Position numbers and translations under genes: made by a program | Notes under the pieces: generated by a model | What the model was told of the DNA's origin: nothing | Database searches by the model: none | The model's input: the letters and a program-made list of their open reading frames with translations, nothing else | Part shown: positions 23,610 to 31,787 of the stretch, in pieces | Layout of the letters: every line of letters begins with the position of its first letter | Numbering within the stretch: position 1 is the first letter of the stretch | Origin: an uncultured Bacteroidales bacterium | GTDB lineage: Bacteria > Bacteroidota > Bacteroidia > Bacteroidales > F082 | Direction: 5' to 3' | Assembly (NCBI GenBank): GCA_946185535.1 | Contig: CAMHJX010000028.1 | Span: 1 to 40,069 of the forward strand | Length of the DNA: 40,069 nucleotides

Positions 23610-23712
23610 ATCGGTATTTTTTAGATGATTGTTACGTAGAACGGAGAAAAGGTGGAAATGTTACAAAGAAGCACAAAAAAAAGCCACAGATTTGCAGTTT
23701 AATTATCCCATA

Positions 23713-23766
23713 TTACCGCCAAAGCGGTTCCTGACGCCAGCATTTTGGAAAGCCCATGGCGGCGAC
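23713..23766 (-). pseudogene. Relic of a second Abi_2 gene C-terminus
   Basis: Read on the minus strand it gives AAMGFPKCWRQEPLWR and a stop. The real Abi gene at 21253 ends AMGFPKSWRQEPLWQ and stop, so 13 of 15 residues match and the DNA is similar over about 45 bases. Nothing of the remaining Abi gene is left. It lies just downstream of the ParE-like toxin stop. Confidence 0.75.
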
Positions 23767-23772
23767 ATTTCA

Positions 23773-24084
23773 TCATTTCAACCTGTCTGCTTGCGCCTTT
23801 GGCTCCCTTCGGGTGTCCCAAAATGCGGCGATTCGGATGGTATCGCCTTTGATGTAATAGACTATTTTGTTCAGATGATTCAAGATTACACTTCTGTATG
23901 GCTTCGACTTTTGAGCCAGCAAAGGCTCAACTGGGCCAAGACAAGGATTGCTTTCCAATAAATCCGACACATGCTGCACTTCTTGCAAGAATTCTTCACT
24001 TGCCTTTGGACCAAACTTGTCCAAAATATAAACCGAAGTTTGCACTACGGCGTCACCAGCTTTTTTTGACCATGACACCTTCAT
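23773..24084 (-). CDS. ParE/RelE-like toxin
   Basis: 103 residues from ATG at 24084, which overlaps the antitoxin stop (ATGA). An upstream in-frame ATG at 24147 lies inside the antitoxin gene. Family features: MKVSWSKKAGDAVVQTSVYI opening, then YRSVILNHLNKIVYYIKGDTIRIAAFWDTRREP, the usual ParE core (KIVYYI...IAAFWDTRR). ParE toxins poison gyrase and RelE toxins cut mRNA; which applies is not clear here. Confidence 0.82.
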   Translation of the reverse strand: MKVSWSKKAGDAVVQTSVYILDKFGPKASEEFLQEVQHVSDLLESNPCLGPVEPLLAQKSKPYRSVILNHLNKIVYYIKGDTIRIAAFWDTRREPKAQADRLK

Positions 24085-24410
24085 GCCATTTGCTTTTTGG
24101 ATTGCGCCTCTTTGCACATCTGCAACACTTGCTCGGTGCTGTAGCATCTTCCCGCCTCAAAATCACGTTCTGATTCTTCCAACATAGCATCGATTTCAGC
24201 CATCGTATATGGTTGCACAACGGATTGAGCGTGTTCGATAAGGTGTTCACCTAGCCATTGCATGCTTTTCGGTGAGAGTGTGGCATAGAGATATTCAAGC
24301 AGGCCCGCAAGGGGTGCGCCTTGCGAATAACCGTATGCTATTGTAGGCTCGGAGGCCATACTAGGCTCCGTGTTGTCTTGTTCGTACTTTTTGGGTTCGT
24401 TATTATCCAT
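24081..24410 (-). CDS. Antitoxin of the ParE/RelE-like pair
   Basis: 109 residues. The C-terminal part (PYTMAEIDAMLEESERDFEAGRCYSTEQVLQMCKEA) resembles the toxin-binding tail of small antitoxins with an Asp/Glu-rich helix and a conserved G(R/K)xYSTEEV stretch. The N-terminus is acidic and Pro-rich with no clear DNA-binding fold. The 4-base overlap with the toxin gene (ATGA) supports one unit. A TAAATTTG box sits four bases upstream of the ATG, suggesting a leaderless or near-leaderless mRNA. Confidence 0.7.
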   Translation of the reverse strand: MDNNEPKKYEQDNTEPSMASEPTIAYGYSQGAPLAGLLEYLYATLSPKSMQWLGEHLIEHAQSVVQPYTMAEIDAMLEESERDFEAGRCYSTEQVLQMCKEAQSKKQMA

Positions 24411-24414
24411 GCCG

Positions 24415-24422
24415 CAAATTTA
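24415..24422 (-). promoter_or_regulatory. -7 promoter element of the toxin-antitoxin pair
   Basis: TAAATTTG on the minus strand, only four bases from the start codon. The upstream TTTG element is weak (ACTG about 21 bases away). If used, transcription begins at or beside the ATG. Confidence 0.5.
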
Positions 24423-24465
24423 CAAACTTTTTCCATACCGAAACAGTTTGAAGAAATGAATAAAT

Positions 24466-24494
24466 AAAAAAGCCGCTGAGTTTCAGCGGCTTTT
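24466..24494. terminator. Bidirectional terminator
   Basis: AAAAAGCCGCTGA-GTT-TCAGCGGCTTTTT, 13-base arms, A-run and T-run on the two sides. It closes the 24516-24713 gene on the minus strand. Confidence 0.88.
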
Positions 24495-24515
24495 TGTCTT
24501 CATCATCCATAGACT

Positions 24516-24713
24516 TTAGTTATTCATGTAGGCGACCTGCCCCATCAGTCCAGTGTTCACCGTGTCGTAGGCAGCGGCATAACCCAAAAGGAACTGCATG
24601 ACATTGCGGCTAGGTCTTTGATTCTCGCTCTCTCTCTCGAAAACGCTTTTGATTTGTGATACTAATATGTCGTCGTCAACGGATGAAAGGTAAGAGGTGT
24701 AACTATTTCTCAT
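24516..24713 (-). CDS. Small protein downstream of the sigma factor, function unknown
   Basis: 65 residues, no signal peptide: MRNSYTSYLSSVDDDILVSQ... then FLLGYAAAYDTVNTGLMGQV. Weak amphipathic helix at the C-terminus. It shares orientation with the sigma gene about 187 bases upstream and ends at a strong terminator, so it is likely a real gene. No family recognised. Confidence 0.5.
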   Translation of the reverse strand: MRNSYTSYLSSVDDDILVSQIKSVFERESENQRPSRNVMQFLLGYAAAYDTVNTGLMGQVAYMNN

Positions 24714-24815
24714 AGGCGTTTTTTAGGTTTGACTTTACCTTAGAACGCTACCTTTCCGTTATTATTTTACACGAGGAAAGATTTTTTCTTTTTTTTTCGG
24801 TTTTTCTTTTTTGAC

Positions 24816-24890
24816 CATGGCCGATGGCTTATGACTATGGCCACTTTTACGGCCGTTGCAGTGGCCATAAGCCATAGTCATAGGCCATAG
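24816..24890. repeat. Hairpin of 7-base tandem repeats downstream of the sigma gene
   Basis: The left arm has ATGGCCG/ATGGCTT/ATGACT/ATGGCC units. The right arm has GGCCATA/AGCCATA/GTCATA/GGCCATA. The stem is about 30 bases, closing on GGCCAC...GTGGCC. It ends near the sigma factor stop and may serve as its terminator. Confidence 0.8.
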
Positions 24891-24899
24891 TAGCGTGGG

Positions 24900-25487
24900 T
24901 CAATACGTGAGGGTCATATTATTAGCCACCATCATCTTACGCAAGTTGATCAAGGCGTAGCGCATGCGGCCCAGCGCCGTGTTGATGCTCACGTTGGTGA
25001 TGTCGGCGATGTCCTTGAAACTCATGTCGTCGAAGATGCGCATGCGGAGCACCTCGCGCTGCTCATCAGGCAGGAAGGCGATCATGCGGTGCAAGTCGCT
25101 GTGGACTTGGTCGACGATCATGCCCTGTTCGACGGAATGGTCGGTGATCGGGACATTGTCGATATAGTTGTAGTCCTCGCTCGACGACTCCACCGTAGGA
25201 ATGCGGTTCTCCTTGCGGAAATGGTCGATGACAAGGTTGTGGGCGATGCGCATGGCAAACTGCACGAAACGTCCGTCGTCCTTGTAGCCCTTCGACTTGA
25301 TGGTCTGGATGACCTTCACGAAGGTATCCTGAAAGACATCATCAGCCAACTGCTTGTCTTTCACGAGCGTAAGTATGTAGGAATAAACTTGTTTCTGGTA
25401 TCTACCAATCAATAATTCAAAACTGTGAACATCACCGTCCTGGTAGCGTTCAATCAGTTCTTTGTCGCTTTTCAATATGTTGGACAT
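24900..25487 (-). CDS. ECF-type RNA polymerase sigma factor
   Basis: 195 residues from ATG at 25487 (MSNILKSDKELIERYQ). Region 2 is at about 12-80 (DVFQDTFVKVIQTI, RFVQFAMRIAHNLVIDHFRKE). Region 4 is at about 130-190 (LPDEQREVLRMRIFDDMSFKDIADITNVSINTALGRMRYA, helix-turn-helix). No anti-sigma factor gene is adjacent, so it may be controlled elsewhere. A TATCTTTG box at 25594 precedes it. Confidence 0.92.
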   Translation of the reverse strand: MSNILKSDKELIERYQDGDVHSFELLIGRYQKQVYSYILTLVKDKQLADDVFQDTFVKVIQTIKSKGYKDDGRFVQFAMRIAHNLVIDHFRKENRIPTVESSSEDYNYIDNVPITDHSVEQGMIVDQVHSDLHRMIAFLPDEQREVLRMRIFDDMSFKDIADITNVSINTALGRMRYALINLRKMMVANNMTLTY

Positions 25488-25593
25488 TTGGTCCCCCTTT
25501 CTTTGTGCACTCAACGTAAGTGCTTGTTAATAAAGGGTATAGATCTTTCGATAGCGTCTCTCCTATTGATTAGTTAGTGAATTTTTTACACCG

Positions 25594-25601
25594 CAAAGAT
25601 A
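25594..25601 (-). promoter_or_regulatory. -7 promoter element of the sigma factor gene
   Basis: TATCTTTG on the minus strand, about 107 bases upstream of the start. TTTG lies 17 bases further upstream, slightly closer than usual. Confidence 0.45.
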
Positions 25602-25754
25602 CGTTTTTTTTTGATATGCAAATAAAAACATCGATTTTTTTTCAATTTTTACCATATATCATTCTAGACTATTCGAATAGTCTTTTTATGTTGGCATGGA
25701 ATTATACGAGCTTCAAAAATGATATTTATTTTCAAGTTTTACACTCAATCCATT

Positions 25755-27029
25755 TTATTGTGTTTCATCGACGACGCACGACACCGTCATGTCGCCCGTC
25801 ACATTCACCACGGTGCGCAACATGTCCAAAGGCCGGTCAATACCCAAGATGAGTGCCAAACCTTCAATCGGGATGCCAACAGAATCAAGCACAATCATCA
25901 GCATGACGATAGAGCCTCCCGGGATGCCAGGTGTGCCAATGGATGAGATGGTAGCCGTGGCCAAAATGAGCAGCATCTGACCGAAGGTCAAATCCAAACC
26001 CAAGACCTGCGCCAAAAACACCGCCGCCACCGCCTGATAGCAGCTTGTGCCATCCATGTTAATGGTCACGCCCACGGGCAGCACAAACGAAGACACTTCC
26101 TCGGATACGCCTAAATGCTTCTGAGTACGTTCCATGGTCAAGGGCAAGGTGGCCGCACTCGAGCTGGTCGTGAAAGCCAACATCTGCACTGGAGCAGCCG
26201 CATTGAAAAACTGCTTCATCGTCCGCTTGCCGAAGACCCGCATGATGAATGGATATACCAACAAGATAATGACAGCCAAAGCCAGCACTACCGTCAGGGC
26301 GTACAAGCCCAAGGCGGAGAAGATGCCCACATCGCCGGCATAGTCCACAATAAGGGCGGCCATCAGAGCAAATACACCATATGGCGCAAAGGCCATGATG
26401 AAGTCTATAATCTTGAGCAAGACAAGGTTCAACTGTTGGAAGAAACGCACCAGCGAGGGCACTTTTGAAGGTCCCACGACAATCAATGCCACGCCAAAAA
26501 GCAAGGCGAAGAAGATGATTTGCAGCATCTTGGAGTTGTCGCCCAAGGCCTTGAAAAGGTTCTCGGGCACCATGTCGACCACGAACTGCAAAGGCGATTC
26601 ATCCTTCACCTGTTGCATCTGCGCCTCGCGCTCCACCACAGTCTGCTGATAGCGATCCATGAACTCCGTCTGCCGATCTTTCGGGAAGACCTTTCCCGGC
26701 TTGATGACGCTAACCATGCCCAAGCCTATGCTCACCGCAAGTATGGTTGTGCAGACATAGATCAGAATGGTTTTCAAGCCGATGCGCGACAGGTTGCGGA
26801 TGTCCTTCAGGTTAACGACACCCAAGATGAGCGACACCAAGACCAAAGGCACGGCAATCAGCTTGAGCAATCGCATGAAGATAGTGCCCCAAGGTGCCAC
26901 CCAGTCGTGCACAAAGCCTTCCCAATGCAAGGCCATGGCCAGGAAGCCGAAGCCTAGACCCAAGCCCATGCCCAGCAAGATCTTGGCATAGAGTGGGACA
27001 CGTTTCCTATGTGCTTCTTCCCTATTCAA
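25755..27029 (-). CDS. Dicarboxylate/amino acid:cation symporter (DAACS family)
   Basis: 424 residues; about eight membrane helices plus two re-entrant loops. Substrate- and cation-site motifs are complete: SSSAATLP (289-296), NMDGT (324-328), GIPGG, and DRPLDMLRTVVNVTGD. The ligand is likely glutamate, aspartate or a C4 acid, not fixed by sequence. The start given is a TTG at 27029; the first internal ATG would cut into helix 1. It overlaps the upstream T9SS protein gene by 8 bases. Confidence 0.92.
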   Translation of the reverse strand: MNREEAHRKRVPLYAKILLGMGLGLGFGFLAMALHWEGFVHDWVAPWGTIFMRLLKLIAVPLVLVSLILGVVNLKDIRNLSRIGLKTILIYVCTTILAVSIGLGMVSVIKPGKVFPKDRQTEFMDRYQQTVVEREAQMQQVKDESPLQFVVDMVPENLFKALGDNSKMLQIIFFALLFGVALIVVGPSKVPSLVRFFQQLNLVLLKIIDFIMAFAPYGVFALMAALIVDYAGDVGIFSALGLYALTVVLALAVIILLVYPFIMRVFGKRTMKQFFNAAAPVQMLAFTTSSSAATLPLTMERTQKHLGVSEEVSSFVLPVGVTINMDGTSCYQAVAAVFLAQVLGLDLTFGQMLLILATATISSIGTPGIPGGSIVMLMIVLDSVGIPIEGLALILGIDRPLDMLRTVVNVTGDMTVSCVVDETQ

Positions 27030-29508
27030 TCAAGTTGATTTTTTGTGTCGCCACGCCGTCTTCAGTCAAGATGCGGACGACATAAATGCCTTTGGAATAG
27101 CCTTCCAAGTTCAGCTCCACCTTGTTCGTATTGGTCTTTCTATCCTCCAGCATCTCACCCTTGATGCCCATCAGCGTCACCTGCTGGATGTTGCTTTGAG
27201 CCTCAATGACAACCTTTTCCTTTGTCGGGTTGGGATAGACATCAAACTTCATGGCAGCCAATTCATTGACATTCACATCAGTGGTATCGGTCGGGACAAC
27301 CTTCACATCATCGACAAACCAATCGTAGGCCAGCCACTCGCCAAAGGTGTTGTAACCTCTAAATCCTATCTTGATGTTACGGCCGATATACTCATCCAAG
27401 TTGATGGAAATCGGCTCGTCATATGCGTTGATTTGTCCGTAAGGCATGTCGGCGGCATCCCATTTGTCGTCCCAAGTGCCGTTGTAGGTGTCGTACACCC
27501 TGACCACGAAACGGTCGTAACTGTCAGTGCCGTACTGCACCCAAGTCCAGAACTGCAAAACGGTGGGTCTCGTGATGGTCAAAACGGGCGTAATCAAAGT
27601 CTGGTCTTGTGCCGCGGGACTCTCGCTGCTGTCCCACTCTAACACAGCGTGCTTGTTGCCGCGATGTGGATTCACTACAAAGTTTTCTTCATAATAGTCC
27701 GTGTAGTACACAGTACCTTGGACGGTCCAATCCCACCACGTCGGGTTGCCGTCGGTGGTCCAGCCTTCGGGCATGGTGAACATGCTACTGCATTCCTCAA
27801 AGGTCTCATAGAGCAGCGGGCGTTGGTAATCCCAACGGATTGGGATCTCTTCTGAAGTCGCACTGTTGCCCAAGGCATCCATGAGTTGCACGGTCAATGT
27901 GCCGTGGGTATGATTATCGTAGGAAGGAATGGTGGCTGTGTAGTCATAGTTGGCCTTACCAGTCCTTGTGAATATCAAATCGCGAGTCACACCCCAAATG
28001 GTATAGGTGGCCGCCAACGTAGCAGGCATGTCAGATGCATCGTGGACACGCAAAGTGAGGTTCATTTCGGTGTCGGCGTAGGTTTGGTTGCCGTTGACAG
28101 CAATCACCGTGGGAGCCTCATGGTCTTCCGAAGAGCTATTGATGAAGATGTCATCAAGATACAGGTTCCAGCCATAGTCGCTTACACCTTCGAAGATGAT
28201 GAAACCATAGTCATCGGAGCAATCGAAAGTGAAGGCATATTCATACCAGTCGTCCACATCGGCGACAACGGGTTCCTTATAGGTGCAACGGTGGATGGTG
28301 CCGAGCAATTGCCCACCTTCCGAACGCGGCACCGCATTGTAATACACATTGATACGGTCATCCTTGTTGATGTTCGGGTTGCTGTTGCGGAACATCCAGA
28401 AACTGACAATGTTGTCATGTTCATTCAGGTTCATCTTGGGCGAGACCAGTTCAGCCGAACCTCCCGAAGGATTGGTGTAGGTGTAGAATCGCGCCATATA
28501 TTGGCTGCCTTCATGTGGCGTCGCGCTCGGTGTGGAGCCTTCCGTGATGCGGTCGAAGGCATAGTTGCCGTTGGTGATGTTGTTTTGCCAGCCAAACGGC
28601 ACGAAGTCGTTCTCAAAGCCTTCCTCAAGCGGAAAGTCGGCGTAAGGAGCCAATGCCGTGATAGCAAAGTCGGCATTTTGTGTCGGGGCAGAATGGTTAG
28701 ATACAACATCGAAGGTGGCGTGAACCACTTCGTTGTTGTTCAAGTTCATCGGCAAGGTCGTCTTGGCTACCAATTCCACAGAACTGTTGTAAGGCACATT
28801 GATTTGGTTCACCTGGGTGCCATTCTGGTAGAACTCAATCGGCAAGTTGCCTGTGCTGTTGAGTTGATAGGTATCCGACTGTTCGCCAGTATTGCTGAGA
28901 CGGAAACGCAAATAGGCAGGCTCCCCGAAATAGACGGACGTGTCGGCGGTGAGTTGCTCCATGTTGAAGTTGTATTGCGCGGTCTGCTCGATGATGATAT
29001 CATCGATGGACAGATACCATGGTCCATTATCGGCCACACTGTGGAAGCCCACATAGAAAGCGCCCGAACTTGTAGCCTGAAACACGCCCGAGGTCTGTTC
29101 AAAGTCCTCATTGGCCACCACCATCATCGGCACAGCTGTTTCCGTCATTGCCGAAGGGTTGGCACTCGCACCGGCCTTCACTTCCAGATTGAAGTGATCG
29201 ACATGCCAGGTGGCGTACCAAAACGAAACGCGGTAATAGTTTCCAGCCGTCACGTCGATTTCCTTGTAAATCCACACGTCGGTGTTATAGGTGGCATACA
29301 TGTACCAGTCGCCGGTATGCGGTTTTCTGCCGCGGGCCGTATTGTCGTCTGGAATGGTGATGCCAGCCTTCCATCCGCCGTCGCCAATCCAGCCCACAGG
29401 GGTTTGGTCTACCGTGTTACCATTTTCAAAAGTCTCGTTGACAAGCACTTGGGCGAAGGTACTTCCTGCAAGAAGCCACATCGCAAGTAAAGCGTACAGT
29501 TTTTTCAT
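27022..29508 (-). CDS. T9SS-exported protein with three cleaved-adhesin-type domains
   Basis: 828 residues. A signal peptide (MKKLYALLAMWLLAGSTFAQ) leads. Three MAM/cleaved-adhesin-like domains follow: about 25-175 (NETFENGNTVDQTPVGW...YLSIDDIIIEQ), 290-460 (EEGFENDFVPFGW...YLDDIFI) and 560-745 (YETFEECSSMFTMPEGW...DWFVDDVKVVP). A type IX sorting domain fills the last 75 residues (FDVYPNPTKEKVVIEAQ ... GIYVVRILTEDGVATQKI). Such proteins are delivered to the outer surface; the domains resemble those of gingipain/HagA adhesins. It has its own promoter at 29531-29562. Substrate unknown. Confidence 0.9.
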   Translation of the reverse strand: MKKLYALLAMWLLAGSTFAQVLVNETFENGNTVDQTPVGWIGDGGWKAGITIPDDNTARGRKPHTGDWYMYATYNTDVWIYKEIDVTAGNYYRVSFWYATWHVDHFNLEVKAGASANPSAMTETAVPMMVVANEDFEQTSGVFQATSSGAFYVGFHSVADNGPWYLSIDDIIIEQTAQYNFNMEQLTADTSVYFGEPAYLRFRLSNTGEQSDTYQLNSTGNLPIEFYQNGTQVNQINVPYNSSVELVAKTTLPMNLNNNEVVHATFDVVSNHSAPTQNADFAITALAPYADFPLEEGFENDFVPFGWQNNITNGNYAFDRITEGSTPSATPHEGSQYMARFYTYTNPSGGSAELVSPKMNLNEHDNIVSFWMFRNSNPNINKDDRINVYYNAVPRSEGGQLLGTIHRCTYKEPVVADVDDWYEYAFTFDCSDDYGFIIFEGVSDYGWNLYLDDIFINSSSEDHEAPTVIAVNGNQTYADTEMNLTLRVHDASDMPATLAATYTIWGVTRDLIFTRTGKANYDYTATIPSYDNHTHGTLTVQLMDALGNSATSEEIPIRWDYQRPLLYETFEECSSMFTMPEGWTTDGNPTWWDWTVQGTVYYTDYYEENFVVNPHRGNKHAVLEWDSSESPAAQDQTLITPVLTITRPTVLQFWTWVQYGTDSYDRFVVRVYDTYNGTWDDKWDAADMPYGQINAYDEPISINLDEYIGRNIKIGFRGYNTFGEWLAYDWFVDDVKVVPTDTTDVNVNELAAMKFDVYPNPTKEKVVIEAQSNIQQVTLMGIKGEMLEDRKTNTNKVELNLEGYSKGIYVVRILTEDGVATQKINLIE

Positions 29509-29530
29509 CTTGGTTCCTTTTAATTTGCTA

Positions 29531-29562
29531 CAAAAATAGGGATTGTTTTGATACCTATCAAA
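29531..29562 (-). promoter_or_regulatory. Promoter of the T9SS-exported protein gene
   Basis: Minus strand: TTTG, 20 bases, TATTTTTG. Full match to the consensus, 23 bases upstream of the ATG at 29508. Confidence 0.75.
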
Positions 29563-29662
29563 TAAAATGTAAACTCAAGTTGAAAACCTCGTTTTTATCC
29601 ATACAAAACAACACTTCTTTGCCAAAATGTCAGTTTTTTCAATGGCACACAATTTGACTAAA

Positions 29663-29767
29663 GGCCGCTGGCTCTTGGCCTCTGGCTTCTGGCAGCTTCA
29701 CATAAAAGTTTTAACTTCACAATCTCTGTAAAGCTGCCAAAAGCCAACAGCCAGTTGCCAAAAGCCA
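29663..29767. repeat. Hairpin of 7-base tandem repeats upstream of htpG
   Basis: The left arm is TCTTGGC/CTCTGGC-type heptamers. The right arm is GCCAAAA/GCCAACA-type heptamers. The 48-base centre from GGCAGCTT to AAGCTGCC (about 29691-29738) matches the layout of the hairpin at 15261-15372, including an ACATAAA segment after the left GGCAGCTT. Confidence 0.8.
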
Positions 29768-29807
29768 ATCTTAAATCTTAAATCTTGAATTTTAAATACT
29801 TAACAAT

Positions 29808-31727
29808 ATGACAACCGGTAACATTGGAGTAAAGACAGAAAACATTTTCCCTGTCATCAAGAAGTTCCTCTATTCGGACCAGGAGATTTTCCTGCGCGAA
29901 ATCATCAGCAACGCCGTGGACGCCACCCAAAAGCTGAAAGCCTTGGCCGCCTCGGGCGAGTTCAAAGGCGAGCTGGGCGACCTCACCATCAAGGTGGAAG
30001 TCGACAAGAAGAAAAAGACCCTCACTGTGCGCGATCACGGCATCGGCATGAACGCCGAAGAGGTCGACAAGTACATCAACCAAATCGCATTCTCGGGCGC
30101 GGAGGAGTTCATCGCCAAGTTCAAGACCCAAAGCGAGGCCGAAGCCGCCAACATCATCGGACATTTTGGTTTGGGCTTCTATTCCGCCTTCATGGTCTCC
30201 TCGAAAGTGTCACTGATCTCGAAGTCCTGCAAGGAAGAAGGCGCCAACGGCGTCATCTGGGAGTGCGACGGCAGCCCGGAGTACACGATGAACGAAATCC
30301 CGAAGGGCGACCGTGGCACCGACGTCATCCTCTACATCGCCGACGACGCGCAAGAGTTCCTCGAAGAAGGCCGCATCCGCGAACTGCTCAACAAATACTG
30401 CAAGTTCCTGCCCATCCCGATTCAGTTCGGCACACGCAAGGTGCAAGAGGAAATCGAGGGCGAGACCGACAAGGACGGCAAACCCAAGACCAAGGAAGTG
30501 GAGAAGCCTTGGATCATCAACGACGTGGCCCCGCTGTGGAAGAAAGCCCCGACCGACATCAAGGACGAGGAGTACAATGACTTCTACCACACGCTCTACC
30601 CGATGAACTTCGGCGAGCCGCTGTTCCACATCCACCTCAACGTCGACTACCCCTTCAACCTCACGGGCATCCTTTATTTCCCGAAGGTGAAGAACCGCTA
30701 CGAGTTCCAGCGCAACAAGATCCAACTCTACTGCAACGAGGTCTTCGTCACCGACAGCGTCGAAGGCATCCTGCCCGAGTTCCTCTCGCTGCTGCACGGC
30801 GTGATCGACTCGCCCGACATCCCGCTGAACGTCAGCCGCTCGTTCCTGCAAAGCGACCAAAACGTGAAGAAAATCTCGACCTACATCACCAAGAAAGTGG
30901 CCGAGAAACTCGAAGAGTTCTTCAAGAAAGACCGCGAGGCCTACGAGAAGAACTGGGACGACATCCGCGTCTTCATCGAATACGGCATGATGAGCGACCC
31001 GAAGTTCTACGAGCGCGCCGAGAAGTTCTTCCTCTTCAAGGACACCGACGACAAATACTACACCATCGAGGAATACAAGACCTTGATTAAGGAAAACCAG
31101 ACCAACAAGGACAAAGCCCTCGTCTATCTGTATGCCACCGACAAGGACGACCAATACACCAACATCGAGAACGCCAAGGCCAAGGGCTACAACGTCTTGA
31201 TGATGGACGGCATCCTCGACCCGCACTTCATCAGCGCCTACGAGCAGAAGGAAGGCGAGAAAGGCGACGACAACCGTGCGATGTTTGCCCGTGTGGACTC
31301 CAACACCATCGACAAACTCATCGTGAAGGACGACAAAGAAGCCGCCTCGGGCCTCGACGACAAGCAGAAGGAAACCGTGAAGGCCGCCTTCGAGAAGGTC
31401 ATCGACAAGATGAAGTTCAATGTGGAGTTCAGCAACGAAGGTGCCGAAGCCGCGCCTGTGGAGGTCACCCAAAACGAGTGGATGCGCCGTATGAAGGAGA
31501 TGGAGCAGATGGGCGGCGGCCCCATGTCGTTCTACGGCTCGATGCCCGACAGCTACACGCTGATGCTCAACACCAACAACCCGGTCATCATCGGCCTTTT
31601 GGACAAAGACGAAGCCGCACAGGAAGCCACGATTCGCCAAATTTACGACCTCGCATTGCTCTCGAAGAACCTGCTGAAGGGCAAGGATTTGAGCGAGTTT
31701 GTGAAGAGGAATATGGAAAAACTATAA
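29808..31727 (+). CDS. htpG: Molecular chaperone HtpG (Hsp90)
   Basis: 639 residues. The N-terminal ATPase carries FLREIISNAVDA (catalytic Glu and ATP-binding Asn/Asp), VRDHGIGM and GHFGLGFYSAFMV. The middle domain has FQRNKIQLYCNEVFV and GVIDSPDIPLNVSRSFLQSD. The C-terminal dimer domain ends LAL-rich. Start at ATG 29808 gives MTTGNIGVKTENIFP. No classical promoter is obvious; a tandem-repeat hairpin lies 40 bases upstream. Confidence 0.97.
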   Translation: MTTGNIGVKTENIFPVIKKFLYSDQEIFLREIISNAVDATQKLKALAASGEFKGELGDLTIKVEVDKKKKTLTVRDHGIGMNAEEVDKYINQIAFSGAEEFIAKFKTQSEAEAANIIGHFGLGFYSAFMVSSKVSLISKSCKEEGANGVIWECDGSPEYTMNEIPKGDRGTDVILYIADDAQEFLEEGRIRELLNKYCKFLPIPIQFGTRKVQEEIEGETDKDGKPKTKEVEKPWIINDVAPLWKKAPTDIKDEEYNDFYHTLYPMNFGEPLFHIHLNVDYPFNLTGILYFPKVKNRYEFQRNKIQLYCNEVFVTDSVEGILPEFLSLLHGVIDSPDIPLNVSRSFLQSDQNVKKISTYITKKVAEKLEEFFKKDREAYEKNWDDIRVFIEYGMMSDPKFYERAEKFFLFKDTDDKYYTIEEYKTLIKENQTNKDKALVYLYATDKDDQYTNIENAKAKGYNVLMMDGILDPHFISAYEQKEGEKGDDNRAMFARVDSNTIDKLIVKDDKEAASGLDDKQKETVKAAFEKVIDKMKFNVEFSNEGAEAAPVEVTQNEWMRRMKEMEQMGGGPMSFYGSMPDSYTLMLNTNNPVIIGLLDKDEAAQEATIRQIYDLALLSKNLLKGKDLSEFVKRNMEKL

Positions 31728-31749
31728 TCAAGAATTGGAGAATTAGAGA

Positions 31750-31784
31750 AATCCCCGTAGCACAAGATGGCGTTACGGGGATTT
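31750..31784 (+). terminator. Terminator of htpG
   Basis: ATCCCCGTA ... TACGGGGAT with a 14-base loop followed by a short T-run, 23 bases after the htpG stop. The lipoprotein gene on the other strand converges on it. Confidence 0.75.
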
Positions 31785-31787
31785 TCA

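Noticed and set aside
25755-27029. Assigning the symporter as the lysine importer
   Set aside because: DAACS family members carry acidic substrates or neutral amino acids. It lies 6 kb from the lysine operon with its own neighbours.
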